From Ascidia mentula (taxonomy: Eukaryota; Chordata; Ascidiacea; Phlebobranchia; Ascidiidae): a stretch of DNA of 64,000 nucleotides. Numbering within the stretch: position 1 is the first letter of the stretch; every line of letters starts with the position of its first letter. The DNA lies in contig OX387198.1 of NCBI GenBank assembly GCA_947561715.1, positions 12,834,001-12,898,000 of the forward strand, read 5' to 3'. This document shows positions 45,401 through 60,095 of this stretch, piece after piece. The notes below the pieces were generated by a model, which was not told the origin of the DNA, did not search any database, and saw nothing but the letters and a program-made list of their open reading frames with translations. Made by a program: the position numbers and the translations under genes.

Positions 45401-46575
45401 CAAAGGTACAGCACTTTGGATACCTGAACTTCTGTATGACAGAATTGTTGTCGAACTACAAATGCCCGTGAGTGTTTCCAAGTGTTATAAGTTCTGCAAG
45501 TTGTTAGTGAGTACGCCTGTACGATTGTCTTGAAAGCAATGCATTTTGTAATGTATGGAATTTTGATGTAAAATTATTGATCTTTTGTCAATATTGTAGC
45601 TTGCGTAAGCAAAAATTTGCCTTTAGATAACTGCAAGAAAAGATATCATTGATTCTCGTGAAGCAACAGATTTGCCGCATGGTTATCCTTCCCTTCCTTC
45701 ACACGTTGATGACGTCGTGAAAGCTGCTTGGGATCCGTTGGTAGCAATGAGGTGAATTGATAAACTTCCCAGATTAATCAATGCTTGAGAAAAAATTCAC
45801 GTTCTTTTTAGACGTCACATCATGTACTATCCCTGGCAATATAGAGGTATGTACTACCTTCCAACATACCCTCTACTTACACCCGTTCCCCGATTGCTCA
45901 ACTCATGGCCTGAACTCATTTTCCACCGACCTGATCTGTTGTATGGAACCTGGCCTTGGCCTTTCTATCCGGAGAATGTGTTGCCTTACAGGAGAAGGTA
46001 CCCGATCACTCAACCAAAACTGGAAGGTAGGTTATTGAGTGTTAGTTAATCTAGGGTTATGATTATCATTTGTGTTGATGCGAGTGTACATTGCGCTACA
46101 CAGTTGATGGAACATAGTTTTGGGATAGAAAAAAGGTTGTTTAATTGCACAGAGCAAAATGAAATCATTTGAGTTGTAAAAATTATCTTGTGGGTTTTAG
46201 GTTGTTGTTGGTAAATACGAGTTATTCTAGCCGTAATTATAGCAAAAAGTGTGTTTATTTATCTCTCTGTGACTTTGCCTCTCTGCATTTCGTGTGTGAA
46301 TACCAAAACCAGGTTTGTAATCATTCGGTGGGCAGCAAAGTGTTTTTTGGTCAGGTTTAGACATGACCAAGCAGGAATTGTCGGACTCTGTCGACAGGCA
46401 GCTAGAGGAATACGAAGTAAAGGAAAAAATGGACAAATTGCGGCGCCGAAAGATGAAAATTGAAACGTCGAGCAGTTCATACAGGTATAGAGTTAACAAA
46501 AAAACACTTGTGTAATTCCGCTGATGAATAGCGTTTGTTAGGTGTTGCTCAAAATAAGCGTCCCTGGGTGGGCTC

Positions 46576-46626
<51 letters not shown>

Positions 46627-49543
46627 AGAGACGGTGCTGCGGGTTTGCACAAATGGTGGTGATTATTAAAAAACCAAGTGCAAGTGTGTCAATTTTTTGA
46701 CTCACTTAGAATTATCGAAATACTACGTAATCATCTATTGAAAATACAGCACATAAAGTATAGTTCTATTTTATAGTGCAAAAAAGCCGTCGCTGTAGAA
46801 CAGATAGAAGCGCTGTGGCGGTATAAACAACAGATACATTTTTTTATTGTGAAAATTATTAGTTCCAACGTTTCTACACTTACATAACGTTTTTACAATT
46901 ATGACTTAACACGCGAAACGAAAAACAACAACATTGTAGTGACAGCGATTCGGATTTTGAGGAAGACGAACTGCAAATAGCAACATACCCGTTGATGGTA
47001 AACAAAGGTACGAATACCAAGACGTCGTACCTGAGAGCACGGAATGATAAAGAGCGTCCTGAATGGAAGAAATATTGGCCTCAGACACCACAGCCAAGAA
47101 ACCACCACAGTCCCGAATTTTGCAAGCGTCCGTACGGAATGGTAGGACAACTGCAATTATGCATGTTTTAACCAGGAGTCGACAACATTTCCCTATAGCC
47201 GAAGGCCAATGCCAAACTTCAATGTATCAGCGAGCCGTACAATTTTTTCAACTTCAGCTAATAATGTCGTTCTGTTCAGTAGAAAATGTTGCTAAACCTT
47301 GCAAATTATGAGCATTCATTAGGATTACTTTTTTCGTTTTTTGACCTATAATACAATAGCATTTGGAAAGACGTTTGTACATATATTACGACAAGTTGGA
47401 AAAAGTCTGCATGCCAGATGAGTTTGCTTGACAGGCCATAGGTTTCCGATCCCTGTTTTAAATTGTTGGCGATGCACGTGTGCGATAATTTCAAGCAGAA
47501 ACGTTTAAATTTATTATCAACTTTTGTGTGTAGTTTAGCACCTGGAAAGATCCCGACTTTGGGTCGTACGAAGGACCGTTAAACACTGGCTCTGCCTTTC
47601 ACACAGTCGGCCATCCCAATGTCAAAAGCGACCGTGCAAAAATGTTGGAACATTTGAGAACTCCGTACGTGGAAAGGCCGGAGGTGAGAAAAATATCACT
47701 GACTTTGTCGTGCAAGTTTCAAACCTTCCGTCGTTTTAGGTGAATGTTAAAAGTGTTTGTATTAAATATTCACAGCTTTCAAAGCACCAGAATAGCATGC
47801 TTTATGTAAAAAAAGTTAATACACTATTTGAATGTGTTCATTCGATCAAGTCTTAAGATTTCGTGTGAACGAACTATGTAAAAAGAGTTTGACGTTTAGA
47901 AGAAAGCTATAATTTACCTGAAATCTTTCTCCCGTTGCAAGTCTTCAAATGTTGTTTGTGTCTCGTTGGTTTAACTAAAAAAATCTTTCCGTTAATTTCA
48001 CATTGCATTATGGCTACATTGCATGAAAATACCTAAAATTACTCGCAAAGATACCAGTATATTATACTGTTGATATTGATAATAAAATCACTCTCTGTTG
48101 GTAATTTTTGACTAAAAAGAACAAGCCGATTGTCGCCGTAATGACATTTTCCCTTGCATGAATATATTTACACGTTTTGGTTAACTTGTCGCAGCACACC
48201 ATCTATGCACCAAAAATTGGATCAAACGACTTCATGATCGACCGACACAAAGATCGTATGCAGCACCTGGCTCGACGTCACGCTTCGATGAGGACGCAAG
48301 CGTGGGCCGACAAGGAGAGTGACGTCATGAGGAGATCGAAGTTTGTCGAAGACACTAAACGGTGAACGTCATATTCTACAAGTTTATTAATTTCGCCTGG
48401 TCTCGGATTTGAAATCATTAACTATATGCTTGACAGTTTTCTCAGTGCATATAACCCATCGATAAGTTCCCGAAAACTGCAAGCGATTACTTTTTAGGTT
48501 TATAATATATATATGATAGGAACAGCAACTTACGGTTTTTGTAAAATATTCGTGCTGTGATCCAGGGCTTATTCTGTTTCAAGCAAGCGCTTTGTGCGAA
48601 TCACTGCTTATAGTGGGGGCTTTGTCCGTACCACTGAAATCATGTCTGGGACATGTATTCTGCGACAATACACTGAAATTTGCTATACTATATAAAATAT
48701 AGTGTTTATTATATTTGGTATTATTGTTAGTTTCCTTTAATCCATCGAGACCATCTCAATATACTTGAGGTTGTTATAACAAGCAGTTAATTTATTTTTC
48801 GGTACAGCTACTGTTGCAAAATTATGCCAGGGTGTGTTGCATGTTTACGGCTATTAATATTGATGAGTTTTGTATTAGGTTATGATCGAAAAACTAGTAC
48901 TGCTGACACAACCAACTGACCTTCTGTCGGTTTTTCGCAGGCAACACGCGTTGATGAGGATAGGATCTGACGTGGAAAAACAACGGCAGTACGAAAAACG
49001 TTTGGCCGACACAATCGAAGCAAAATCAAAAATTAATCAGGTTTATACAAAAGGAATACATTATGGTTCAAACAATTTGTCAATATTTCAATAAAAGTTG
49101 CATCATTTCCCACTGTCGCGACCCTTGAAAAACCCACAAATCACCGTTTACATATTTTGTTTCAGAGCTTCCGAAACGGATTTTACCAGAAAGAATTGGA
49201 TCACCTGAACAGACAACATTCTCACGCTGACTGGCTTCAGGGCAGGAGAAAGAATTACGAGAGGCAACAGTGGCAAGGAGTGATAGATCAAGAACAACTG
49301 CAGCGCAGCCGAGAGGTTTGTATTTCCCCCTATGACAAATAAGCTACTCTCTACGGAAGCAGAGCCAATACGGGGTATTCCCCTTGGGGATGTTACTTCA
49401 CGTACAAATATGCAATCTGTAAGTTACTGTACGTTTTGCAGCTTGGAAGGCAATACAGACAAGCAAAGAATCAAGCTCACACTGTTCGCAGATTAATTAA
49501 CGCCGAAGAGAAGAGGGCTATTGGCACGCTCGGCTCCGTCTAA
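42494..49543 (+). CDS. von Willebrand A + DUF4537 protein (VWA3B/C11orf16-like), 17 exons
   Basis: Exons 42494-42673, 42736-42891, 43047-43256, 43617-43759, 44207-44354, 44495-44629, 44698-44779, 45340-45467, 45627-45751, 45812-46026, 46355-46484, 46940-47141, 47534-47683, 48195-48361, 48941-49040, 49166-49315, 49442-49543; 840 aa. A vWA domain begins at the very N-terminus with an intact MIDAS metal site DSSGSM (20-25) and VTDGMPD (113-119). About 250-400 is a DUF4537, Tudor-like module: RGTRILARRDEDGYYYHA, then FLIEFDRTKKG, VLAPWEPDGKRYGPGKVV and VSFWNGKTE. The C-terminal third is highly charged, probably helical (QRQYEKRLADTIEAK). No signal peptide or membrane segment is seen, so it should be intracellular. 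The molecular role of this family is not known to me; related genes are described in ciliated tissues. Exons 6 and 7 have weaker splice sites (GTTGGC donor), chosen because they join the domain cleanly. Confidence 0.88.
46559..46632 (-). tRNA. tRNA-Asn (anticodon GTT)
   Basis: On the minus strand the sequence folds as a full cloverleaf: acceptor GTCTCTG pairs with CAGGGAC (one U-G), discriminator G, anticodon loop CTGTTAA with GTT, A box TGGCGCAATCGG and B box GGTTCGAGCC. There is no intron. A TTTT run at 46550-46553 just downstream is a pol III terminator. The gene lies antisense inside intron 11 of the vWA gene. Confidence 0.96.
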
Positions 49544-50481
49544 CTCTTGGTTTTATTTTTAAACAAGCTTACTACTTGCTGATGAACCGTAATTGTGCTT
49601 CAAACAAATGTAATCAGGTCACAGTTCGTAGTGGCCGCAGATGAACGCTTTTACCACATTTTGCAAATCCAAATACCCACTCAAAGCCAAATTTTTCATT
49701 TGCGGACTTCTTCACTGTATTTTTCGACTTGTTTTTTTTAGTGTTTATAGCACATTGAGTAGCACTATATGTTCCGTACTATACACTCAGTGAAAAGCTG
49801 TGTATTCGCGTAGGTTTGTGTATTCGCGTGGGGACAACGTTTTATGGGAACGTGTCATGGTGACGAATATTTTCACACCAACTTCCTGCCAACAATATTT
49901 ACATCACTTATGTTTTTTTCATCCATACTTGGTAAATGCTTTTACAATTGATCGTTTCCATGGGTCGTGTTATTGCTTTTAAAGAAGATGACGGTCATTT
50001 AAAGCAAGCTTTTCGGCGTTATCTTATTTTTCTACCACAAAAACTGTTTGTTCCGTTTCCAAAAGTCACAATACACCTATTTGCACTTTTGTAATGCAAT
50101 GAACACTTTTTAAACAAAAAACACGATTGTATCAACCGGAAATAGTGCTCACAGATTAAGAAACACTAAATCAATCAAAAAACTTATCCAGACATAACTT
50201 GTTGTGGCACGATAAAGAGTGCTGACTCAAACTCTGGCTTAACGTACGCACGCGCGTGATGAAATATGCTGCACGGCCAGCGAGCAAGGAAATGATGTCT
50301 CACATCACGAGTTTTCGGAACAACACCACTATTTCAAACAGACTTAAGCCTTAGGCATAATATGAAAAGACAATTACTTGTTCAGTGATACGCTGCATTT
50401 GCAACATCAGGTTTGTTTGAATACTAACTTATCAGCTATTGCAGTATTTATAAAAGCCAACACGTTTCTAGAAGCACTAAC
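49544..50481 (+). promoter_or_regulatory. vWA gene 3' flank and P450-A upstream region
   Basis: About 49570-49670 (vWA 3' flank) recurs in decayed form at 59025-59130. From about 49900 the DNA matches the region upstream of P450-B (from about 53455), and part of it matches 59690-60095. The block GCAC-GYYAGCGA followed by AGGAAATGATG at 50271-50298 recurs at 53735-53760 and, weaker, at 60031-60054, so it may be a shared promoter element. No gene is seen here. Confidence 0.5.
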
Positions 50482-52861
50482 ATGTGGATCGAGGTAATTA
50501 CACTTCTTGTGGTAATCTGGTTGATATACAATGGATCTATCAGCATGTGGAAGCCTAAAGGTCTGCCTCCAGGTCCACGGGGTTTGCCATTTATTGGAAG
50601 TTTTCATTACATTTTAGGAGATTTTGCAGAAAGTGAGTGGCAGTGATTTTCTTGCCCAAAATGCAAACATTTATAAAATTTTATGTCGCAGATGGACGTA
50701 AGTTGTCCAGGAAATATGGAAACATTTTTAGTTTAAAACTAAAGGGCGTCAATGTAGTTTGTGTGTCTGGATACAATCTAATAAAAGAGGTAAAAATTAA
50801 TTGCAATCTCATAATTAAAACTTGAAAGCGACATTACTTTTGTAAAGATGATGATCGACAACCCAAGGAAATTTTCTGGACGAGCATCTACTTTAGCTCT
50901 GAAACTATCCAGAGGAGAAAAATTGGAGGGTGAAATATTTTTAAAAAAAGTTCAATGCATCTCAATTGATAATGTTTTTAAGGCATCGGTTCATCATCAT
51001 ACAACCCCCAATTGGTGGCCAATCGCAAGTTTTTCTATACTGTTTTGCGAAACATGGGTTTAAACCATCATCACTTTGACAAAGTTATAACAGATGAACT
51101 TCCTTATTTCATCAATGAATTCCAGACTATGGCAAAATCAGGAACACTTGTAAACCCAACTTCCCCATTAGAATGGGCATCTTTAAATATCCTTGCATAC
51201 TTTGTGTTTGGAAACAGGTTAGAAGCCAAGATTTTGTTTGCATTGGGGGGACACATTTTTTTTACTTTGTAGATATTCATATGGTGATCCCAAATTCAAG
51301 CGCCTTCTTGAGTACAACGACAGGTACTTTCATCTTATGACTAAAGTTAATACACCTCAATTCTTGTTGGTTTCATTCATTCCTTACCTTTACAAACTGT
51401 GGCTTCCAAAAAATGCAAAGGAAATACAAGAATGTAGTAGGTGATTAATGTTTGCTAGTTGTTTAGTTGTCCAAGTAAGCGGCAAGAATAAATTGATTTT
51501 TAGAAAAATTGAAGAATTCCTGACTGCTGAGATTGAATACCACAAAACCACTATGGATCCAAACAATCCAAGAGATTTTATCGACTATTACTTACTTGAA
51601 ATTCAAAAGTCAAACTTGTTTACTGAATCATGTCAGTAAGCTTGAATAGTAGTTGTGGTTCAACATGATATACTTAATATTTACCTATTAAGATTTATTG
51701 TTCCAGTTTTGAGAAAAACAATGCTGGACTTTTTTCAAGCTGGAACTGAAACAACTCAAACAACATTGAAATGGGCTTTAGTATATATGGTTAACAACCC
51801 TGAAGTACAAGGTTTGACATTCTCATTCAAAGTAGATGATTTTTTTCAATGTAGCTATCCAGTAACAAACAAATGAGTTTCTTTGGAATACAACCACAGA
51901 CTAAAAATGAATAAGAAGGGTTATTTCATTTCCTAACAGAAAAGGTACAAATAGAAATTGACAGTGTTTTGGAAAGTGGCAAATTACCTAAATATGAGGA
52001 TAAACTAAAGATGCCTTATGTAGATGCAACAATATTGGAAGTACAAAGAAAAGCCACTATTGGACCATTTGGTAAGAATTATGCTAGAGGATTAAAAAAT
52101 GATGCAAAGCAGCAATATCCAAATCACTTTGTATTGGGGAAATACACACAAACAAAATGACAAAAACTCTTTAACTATCAGAATAAACACAAACGTTTCT
52201 ATTTCCTGACATAAAGTTTACTATTTTTATTATGGACCAAACTTATATTTAAAAAATTTTCCATTGTTTCCTGAAATGCATTCCTGAAAAAAATCCAAGT
52301 GCATTGGGGACAATTCAGTTTTGAAAAATATGCTATTGTTGTTCATTAATTTGTCCAATTATGATGTGTATGTTACTTGGGTGGCTATTTGTATCAAGGT
52401 GTAGCACGGGCCACCACAGAACAAGCCAATCTTGGTAACTATGTCCTTCCAAAATCCACTTTAGTCCTACCATTGTATCATTCCCTACACTACTCACCTG
52501 AACATTGGAAAAATCCTGAGCAATTTGACCCTGAAAACTTTCTTGACCCTGATGGTAAAGTTGGGATTAGACCTGCTTTTATGCCATTTGGTGGAGGTAC
52601 TTGTGTACACATTGTTTTGTGTAATATATTTGATCAGCATTTTTTTTTCCATAAATACCTTTGTGATAACTTTTGCTTACAGGTTTACGAATATGTTTGG
52701 GCATGAACATTGCAAAGCAAGAACTTTTTATGATGTTCGTTGCAATTCTGCAACATTTCCATCTTAAACCACCACCTGGAGTCAAGAAACTGAGTGAAGA
52801 ATATATACCTGGTCTAACTTTGCAACCAAAACCTTTTAAAATTGTGATGACACCTCGTTAA
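50482..52861 (+). CDS. CYP2-like cytochrome P450, copy A
   Basis: Exons 50482-50632, 50692-50789, 50848-50929, 50983-51217, 51273-51440, 51504-51631, 51707-51811, 51940-52071, 52399-52596, 52683-52861; 491 aa, normal for a microsomal P450. The N-terminus MWIEVITLLVVIWLIY is a membrane anchor, followed by the proline hinge PPGPRGLPFIGS. The I-helix oxygen-binding motif is AGTETT (299-304), the K-helix ExxR is EVQR (356-359), the meander reads WKNPEQFDPENF, and the haem loop FGGGLRICLG places the thiolate ligand at Cys437. Family role: endoplasmic reticulum monooxygenase of drugs, lipids or steroids using NADPH-P450 reductase; substrate unknown. Introns 1-4 are only 53-59 bp. The exon 6 donor is CAT|GTCAGT, which keeps phase with exon 7. 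A near-identical copy follows 3.37 kb downstream. Confidence 0.93.
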
Positions 52862-53854
52862 CAACAATACCAAAATTTTACGACAATATGTTTATGCAAG
52901 CACAGTGTAATGCGGGGGTCCTTATAAAAGAATATTTACAGGAAATTTGTAAATGTTTTTAGTGATTTAACAACAAATGATAAATATAACGTTGCAAAAA
53001 AATGATAAGTTATGAAGTATATATGCAAACCGACCTTATTCAGAGAATATAACAGACACAGTGGCAAAACCACATGCGATGAACAAAGTGCAAAACGACT
53101 TGACAGACCGTGTATTGGCACCATGTTTGCCAAATTAAGCACGCAGAAAACTAAGCAAGTAGCCTATTTACAAACTGTTACGGTTGAAATCGGTGTAGAT
53201 TCATGGTTGCTACCTTATTCTATGAATATATAACGGCACATCCTACGGGGTAGTTGACTAAATAGTCTTTGCGGCTGTTAGCTCAGGTACTGGAAGGCTA
53301 TGCAGATTAATCAGAATAAAGCGTCAACCTTTTTACTACGATGGCAAGTATAGGCTACCCACAACGAAACCAATGCATCTTCTTCAACTCTATTTTTCCC
53401 AAAAAGAACTTAAATGCGTTTGAACGGTACATATTTAAAACAAGCACATATGATGTTTGTACTATCCGTACTTGATAAATACTTTTACAATTGCCTTCTT
53501 CGGCAGAGATTTTACGGGTTGTGTTTAATCATAGTATACTGGAAGTCATGCGTGACGGAGACAATGGTTGCACTACCATAAGAGTATACTATGGTTTAAT
53601 TGTTAGGACAATATGACGGTCCTTTTAGAAAGAGAGGAAACACCAGATCAATTCAAAAACGCCTCCAGATATGACTTGTTTAGCACGACTGGAAGTGATG
53701 GCTCAAACCACGCAAATGCGCAATGAAATACGATGCACAGTTAGCGAATGAGGAAATGATGTTTCAGACTTTGTCAGCAACATTAATTTTGTTTGAATGC
53801 CAGCAGCTATTTTAGTGTTTATGAAAGCCAATATACGTTCTTGAAAGCACTAAA
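52862..53854 (+). promoter_or_regulatory. Spacer between P450 copies
   Basis: Holds the 3' flank of copy A and the upstream region of copy B. From about 53455 it is a diverged duplicate of DNA upstream of copy A, with the shared GCACAGTTAGCGAATGAGG block at 53735-53760, roughly 120 bp before the start codon. No AATAAA stands out after copy A. No gene is seen. Confidence 0.45.
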
Positions 53855-56203
<2,349 letters not shown>

Positions 56204-56342
56204 CAATATTACCAAAATTTAAGACAAGTTGTTTATGCAAACATTATAATTCTGATACTAAAAGTTGATTATTACATAATTGCCTTCCAATGGTTAGGCT
56301 ATGAACACAACAGTGTATGAAATGTTTTGGTATGTCTATGGC

Positions 56343-57014
56343 CATAGGCGTATCCAGGTGGATTCTAGGGGTCCGGACCCCGCATTTGTGAAATTTTTTT
56401 GTCCGTTTTGACAGCTAAAAAAATACCACTGTATTTTGATATTTAAAACCCCGTGAAATCCAGAAACTTTTTTCGCGCGGTGCCTAAAACTAGTCTTCTG
56501 TTTCCAAACTTATGTTTTTCGTTAATCCAAGTACGAAATAGGCCTTTTTTAGTGGTTATGTTGTTGCTATGGCATGCGGTTTTCTTGTTTGTAAAGTCAA
56601 TTAGTTTAGTTGTTGAACACGTTGCAACTTAACGCGTGTACATTTTGAAGTTTTTCTCAAGAAAAACTGCGCACCCAAATGTGTAAAGAGGAATAGCGAG
56701 CCACTGCATGCTAAATAGTTTTTATTTGGATGTTTTCTTGATTACGTAACCGCACATTTGATCCTTTTTTTGGTTATAAATGTATTCAACGCCTTTCGAG
56801 GTAATAGTAGTAAAGCTATACGGCGCAACTACTACCCCCAAACTCGCATCGAGTGTTCCATAGCTTCATGCAATTGCGCAAGCCACAGATTATTTGACAA
56901 TTCGCGCTAATGGGCGTACGTATTTCGCAATGCTCTGCCATAATCAATTTAGAGCGACAGGACGTGAAATTCCCCCTACATTTTCGACCCCCCTCAATCC
57001 TATATATGCCTATG
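56343..57014. mobile_element. hAT-like element downstream of P450-B
   Basis: 672 bp. The left end reads CATAGGCGTATCCAGG; the right end, read inward, reads CATAGGCATATATAGG. Flanking 8-mers are TCTATGGC (56335-56342) and TCTATAGC (57015-57022), a target duplication with one change. The terminal CATAGGC is shared with the MITE in MTO1-A intron 3, so the two belong to related families. No transposase remains. Confidence 0.75.
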
Positions 57015-57022
57015 TCTATAGC

Positions 57023-58777
57023 AGAATTATTTGTAAATCTTCTACAGAATTGTGTTTGTTTTTACCTGAACATGTTTTATTTTACCATGTACTACGGGTT
57101 GCGTGCAAGCTTGACTCGTACCACAAAACCTGTTTTATAACAAAAATACCTTCAACATATATATTGTGTGGAAATTGTCGATTATTGTATTTCAATACAA
57201 AATTATATTTTTGTTTAAGTTTGTGTCCTTCTACACTACAAGACAGCATGGAAAACAGCATCCGAAAAACATTTGTCTATGTTCGTGCACAGAAGTTTCA
57301 GTAAGATTCAAAGATGTTTAGAGCAAGTTTTAGATGATTGAACACTTGCAATAATTGTGACACGAAGTGTGTTTGTGAAAGCAAGAATAATTGTTCTTCC
57401 TGTATCCTATCGATTTGCTGTCAGTACCACAATGACCATTTGGCAAACAAGGCATTATAGCGTATTTAGAGGAAGGGGTGGCATTGGCCCAAAATTTGTG
57501 CCAACCGCTTTGCATCATTTGCGTTTCATAATTTACGAAATGTCAATCTCGGCCTAACGCAGTTCCATTATCAACCGATAAGTGCCAAACAATAGGCGTA
57601 CATCGCATTTTAATCACTCATGCCCGAAGGGGTTTGTTGCGACATCCAACTTAGTGGACAGTAAGTGCAATACGTCAGCATAAGCTGTAATGGTTGCGGG
57701 TTGTTTTGTAAACTTTAACGGTTTGGCAACGCGCCAACCTCCACACACGTATAACTTCACCCTCGTGCAGTTGTAACTTGACATTGTGAGCCCCTGTATT
57801 GAATTACCATAAAACTGCATTTGCTTGTATGGCAAAGTTTGTTACCCAAATAAAGGGTAATCAAAATGTTTTAAAATTTGGAACTTTTTCATAATTTTAT
57901 ATTTTCCCGTCGTAATGGTAAGCATAGTAGCGATGTAAACGAGTGCAATAAAATGACGGGAGCCGAACTGCATGGAACCACATATAGTCAGAAACTGCCA
58001 GGAAAAGGTAGAGTTATTTACATATATTAAAAGGCACCACACATTTCAATAGTCACACATAAGAAAAACATGAAAGCACAACGTGACTTTTACAAACCAA
58101 TCGTTATGAAGGAAACAAAGGCCCCTGGCAGCAATTTAATTAGTTCATGAGGTGATGGTGGTGCATGGCGCAAACAGACCTCGAGGATTGTCTACAAAAA
58201 AGCACGTGATAAAAAAAAGCACGTGATGTTACTTGACGAGAAGGTATAAATTCGTGATGACCGATTCCGGGAATCACTCCCCATTGCTTACCCATAGTTG
58301 CAACGATTTCCACCATTTGCGAAAGCCAATATATTTTAATCCAAATAAACTATTTTTCCGCAATGACGAGAAGGTAAGCTATTCTTTCACAGCATGTTTG
58401 AACCCATTGATACGAACTTAAAGTTTGTCAATGCTACTGACATTAATCTACCCGGGAATGTACTCTAAACTAAATGACAATGAAATTTTCGAAATTGGTA
58501 ACAAATATTGTTGCAAGTCCCGTTGCAAGCTCAATGCAAAAAAGTTAAATGAGACAGACAAAACCATTGATTAGTTCCAAACATTAATGTGCTTGAATAG
58601 GAATTAAATCCGGTATAAATTTGTCTAAACCCGAGTTTGAGGATTACAAGAACTGAACTGGAACTGTGTTGCATCCGGGCCCATAAAAGTCCATATGGGC
58701 CCAAAATTAATAGCAATGTTGCTGTGAGGCCGTTCAGCCCATTCCAACAATAAAATCTCTTGCGAGACTACAGGCCA
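57023..58777. other. Gene-poor repeat-rich stretch
   Basis: No credible gene on either strand. A segment near 57918-57940 (AGTAGCGATGTAAACGAGTG) resembles part of the direct repeats at 59310 and 61422. Two E-box CACGTG sites lie 17 bp apart at 58203-58208 and 58220-58225 within A-rich spacers, and the phrase TGACGAGAAGGTA occurs twice (near 58234 and 58363). Confidence 0.4.
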
Positions 58778-59231
58778 TATTTTAACAGAAAAATTGGATC
58801 CCCTGAACAGACAACAGTTTCACGCTGACTGACTTTAGAGCAAGAGAAAGAATTAAGAGAGACAACAGCAGTGCCAAGAACAACTGCAACGCAGCCGATA
58901 TTTTTGTATTTTCCCAGCTGTATCGAATAAACTACATTTGCTTCGAAAATAAGAGCGTAAAGGGGTATTCCCCTCTGGAATATTATTTTACGAATCATGT
59001 TTTTTTTTCTTATACGTCCATTACCACATGCTAATAGACCGCAATTGTGCCTTAAACAAATCAAAAACAAATATAATCAGATCACAGTGGCCGCAAAAAA
59101 AGCGTTTACCACATATATTTGTCAGTATTTTTGTAGCATTTAATATCTGTGTTTTTTGTGTAGATACTAGTGTAGTGATGCTAATTTTAAGCGTATCCTT
59201 GAGCACAACAGCAGATATTTTCATCTAATAC
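58778..59231 (+). pseudogene. Relic of the vWA gene 3' end joined to a P450 exon
   Basis: 58778-58998 aligns with vWA exon 16 and the following intron (49178-49410), sharing phrases such as CCTGAACAGACAACA, CACGCTGACTG and GGGGTATTCCCCT. About 59025-59130 aligns with the vWA 3' flank (49570-49670). 59158-59231 aligns with the start of P450 exon 5 including its acceptor (TGTAG|AT...CAAATTCAAGCG...TTTCATCT). The frame is broken by stops and small indels, and vWA exon 17 plus P450 exons 1-4 are absent. This is a decayed duplicate of the vWA-P450 junction, not a working gene. Confidence 0.75.
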
Positions 59232-59309
59232 ATCCAATGGCCAAGGGGTTAAAAAGGATTCAAATTCAGTTCCGTTCGAGTCCCTGATATTTACATCACT
59301 TGCACAGCA

Positions 59310-59460
59310 CTTTGCTTCAGGAAACTGATGTTTCACACGACATAGAATCATGTATTGTAAACAAAGTAGCGATATATAACGAGTGGATGTTATTACATTC
59401 TTTAATCGTGTCATGGCTGGGAAAAGGCAGTTGCAAACCCTGAGACAATGCAGACGCTTG
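59310..59460. repeat. Dispersed repeat, partner at 61422-61550
   Basis: Starts CTTCAGGAAACTGATGTTTC; the partner starts CTTCAGGAAACTGGTGTTTC. Identity is roughly 75% over ~125 bp in direct orientation. A shorter piece also occurs near 57918. Function and family are unknown; neither copy encodes a credible protein. Confidence 0.5.
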
Positions 59461-59689
59461 CTTAACAAAAAATGACTAACGAAGGGGACATACGCGATTC
59501 ATTTTTCCAAAAAAATAACCTACATTGTTTGTTGCTGTTTTTATCCAAAATACTGTCCAACTATAGGGTTGCATGAGTATACACTGTATGTAGCTCACTT
59601 ATATAAGTATCATCATGGATCATTTTCATCTGAATAAATATGTCCATATGAATAACAGCCTTTTGGAATTTCTTTACCCCATGTAATTT

Positions 59690-60095
59690 AAATAACTTTT
59701 AAACAAGACGATAGTCATTTGGAGCAAGCTTTTCAGAATTGTTTGACATTTCTACGACAAATACTGTTTATTTTGTTTTCACATACAGTCACAAATGCAG
59801 TTGTTTGCAATTGTGTGTTGTAATGAACTTGTTATCTTAAAGAGACAGATATGCAAAAACACAATTGTAATCTTAAATAGACAGATGCGTAAACTGTTTT
59901 TTTCTTTATCGCGAACGGATTTTTTTCTAACAAGAGAAGGAGATACTACGGCCATTAATTTCAAAACGCCTCCACATATTAGTTAAGACGATACTGCACG
60001 ATTACAAGTTTTGGCGTGATAATACCCGCTGCACAGTCAGCGAATGAGGAAGTATAGGTACAACAACACTTTTTGAAACGGACTTCACAAGACTT
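59690..60095. repeat. Decayed copy of P450 upstream region
   Basis: Matches the DNA upstream of P450-A (about 49990-50340), for example GGAGCAAGCTTTTC versus AAAGCAAGCTTTTC, and the DNA upstream of P450-B (about 53650-53770), for example CAAAACGCCTCCA and GCACAGTCAGCGAATGAGG. No P450 exon follows it. Together with 58778-59231 it marks a third, largely lost duplicate. Confidence 0.6.

Noticed and set aside
46227-46652. 141-codon minus-strand frame
   Set aside because: It runs through the tRNA-Asn gene and antisense to vWA exon 11, so the apparent coding signal is borrowed.
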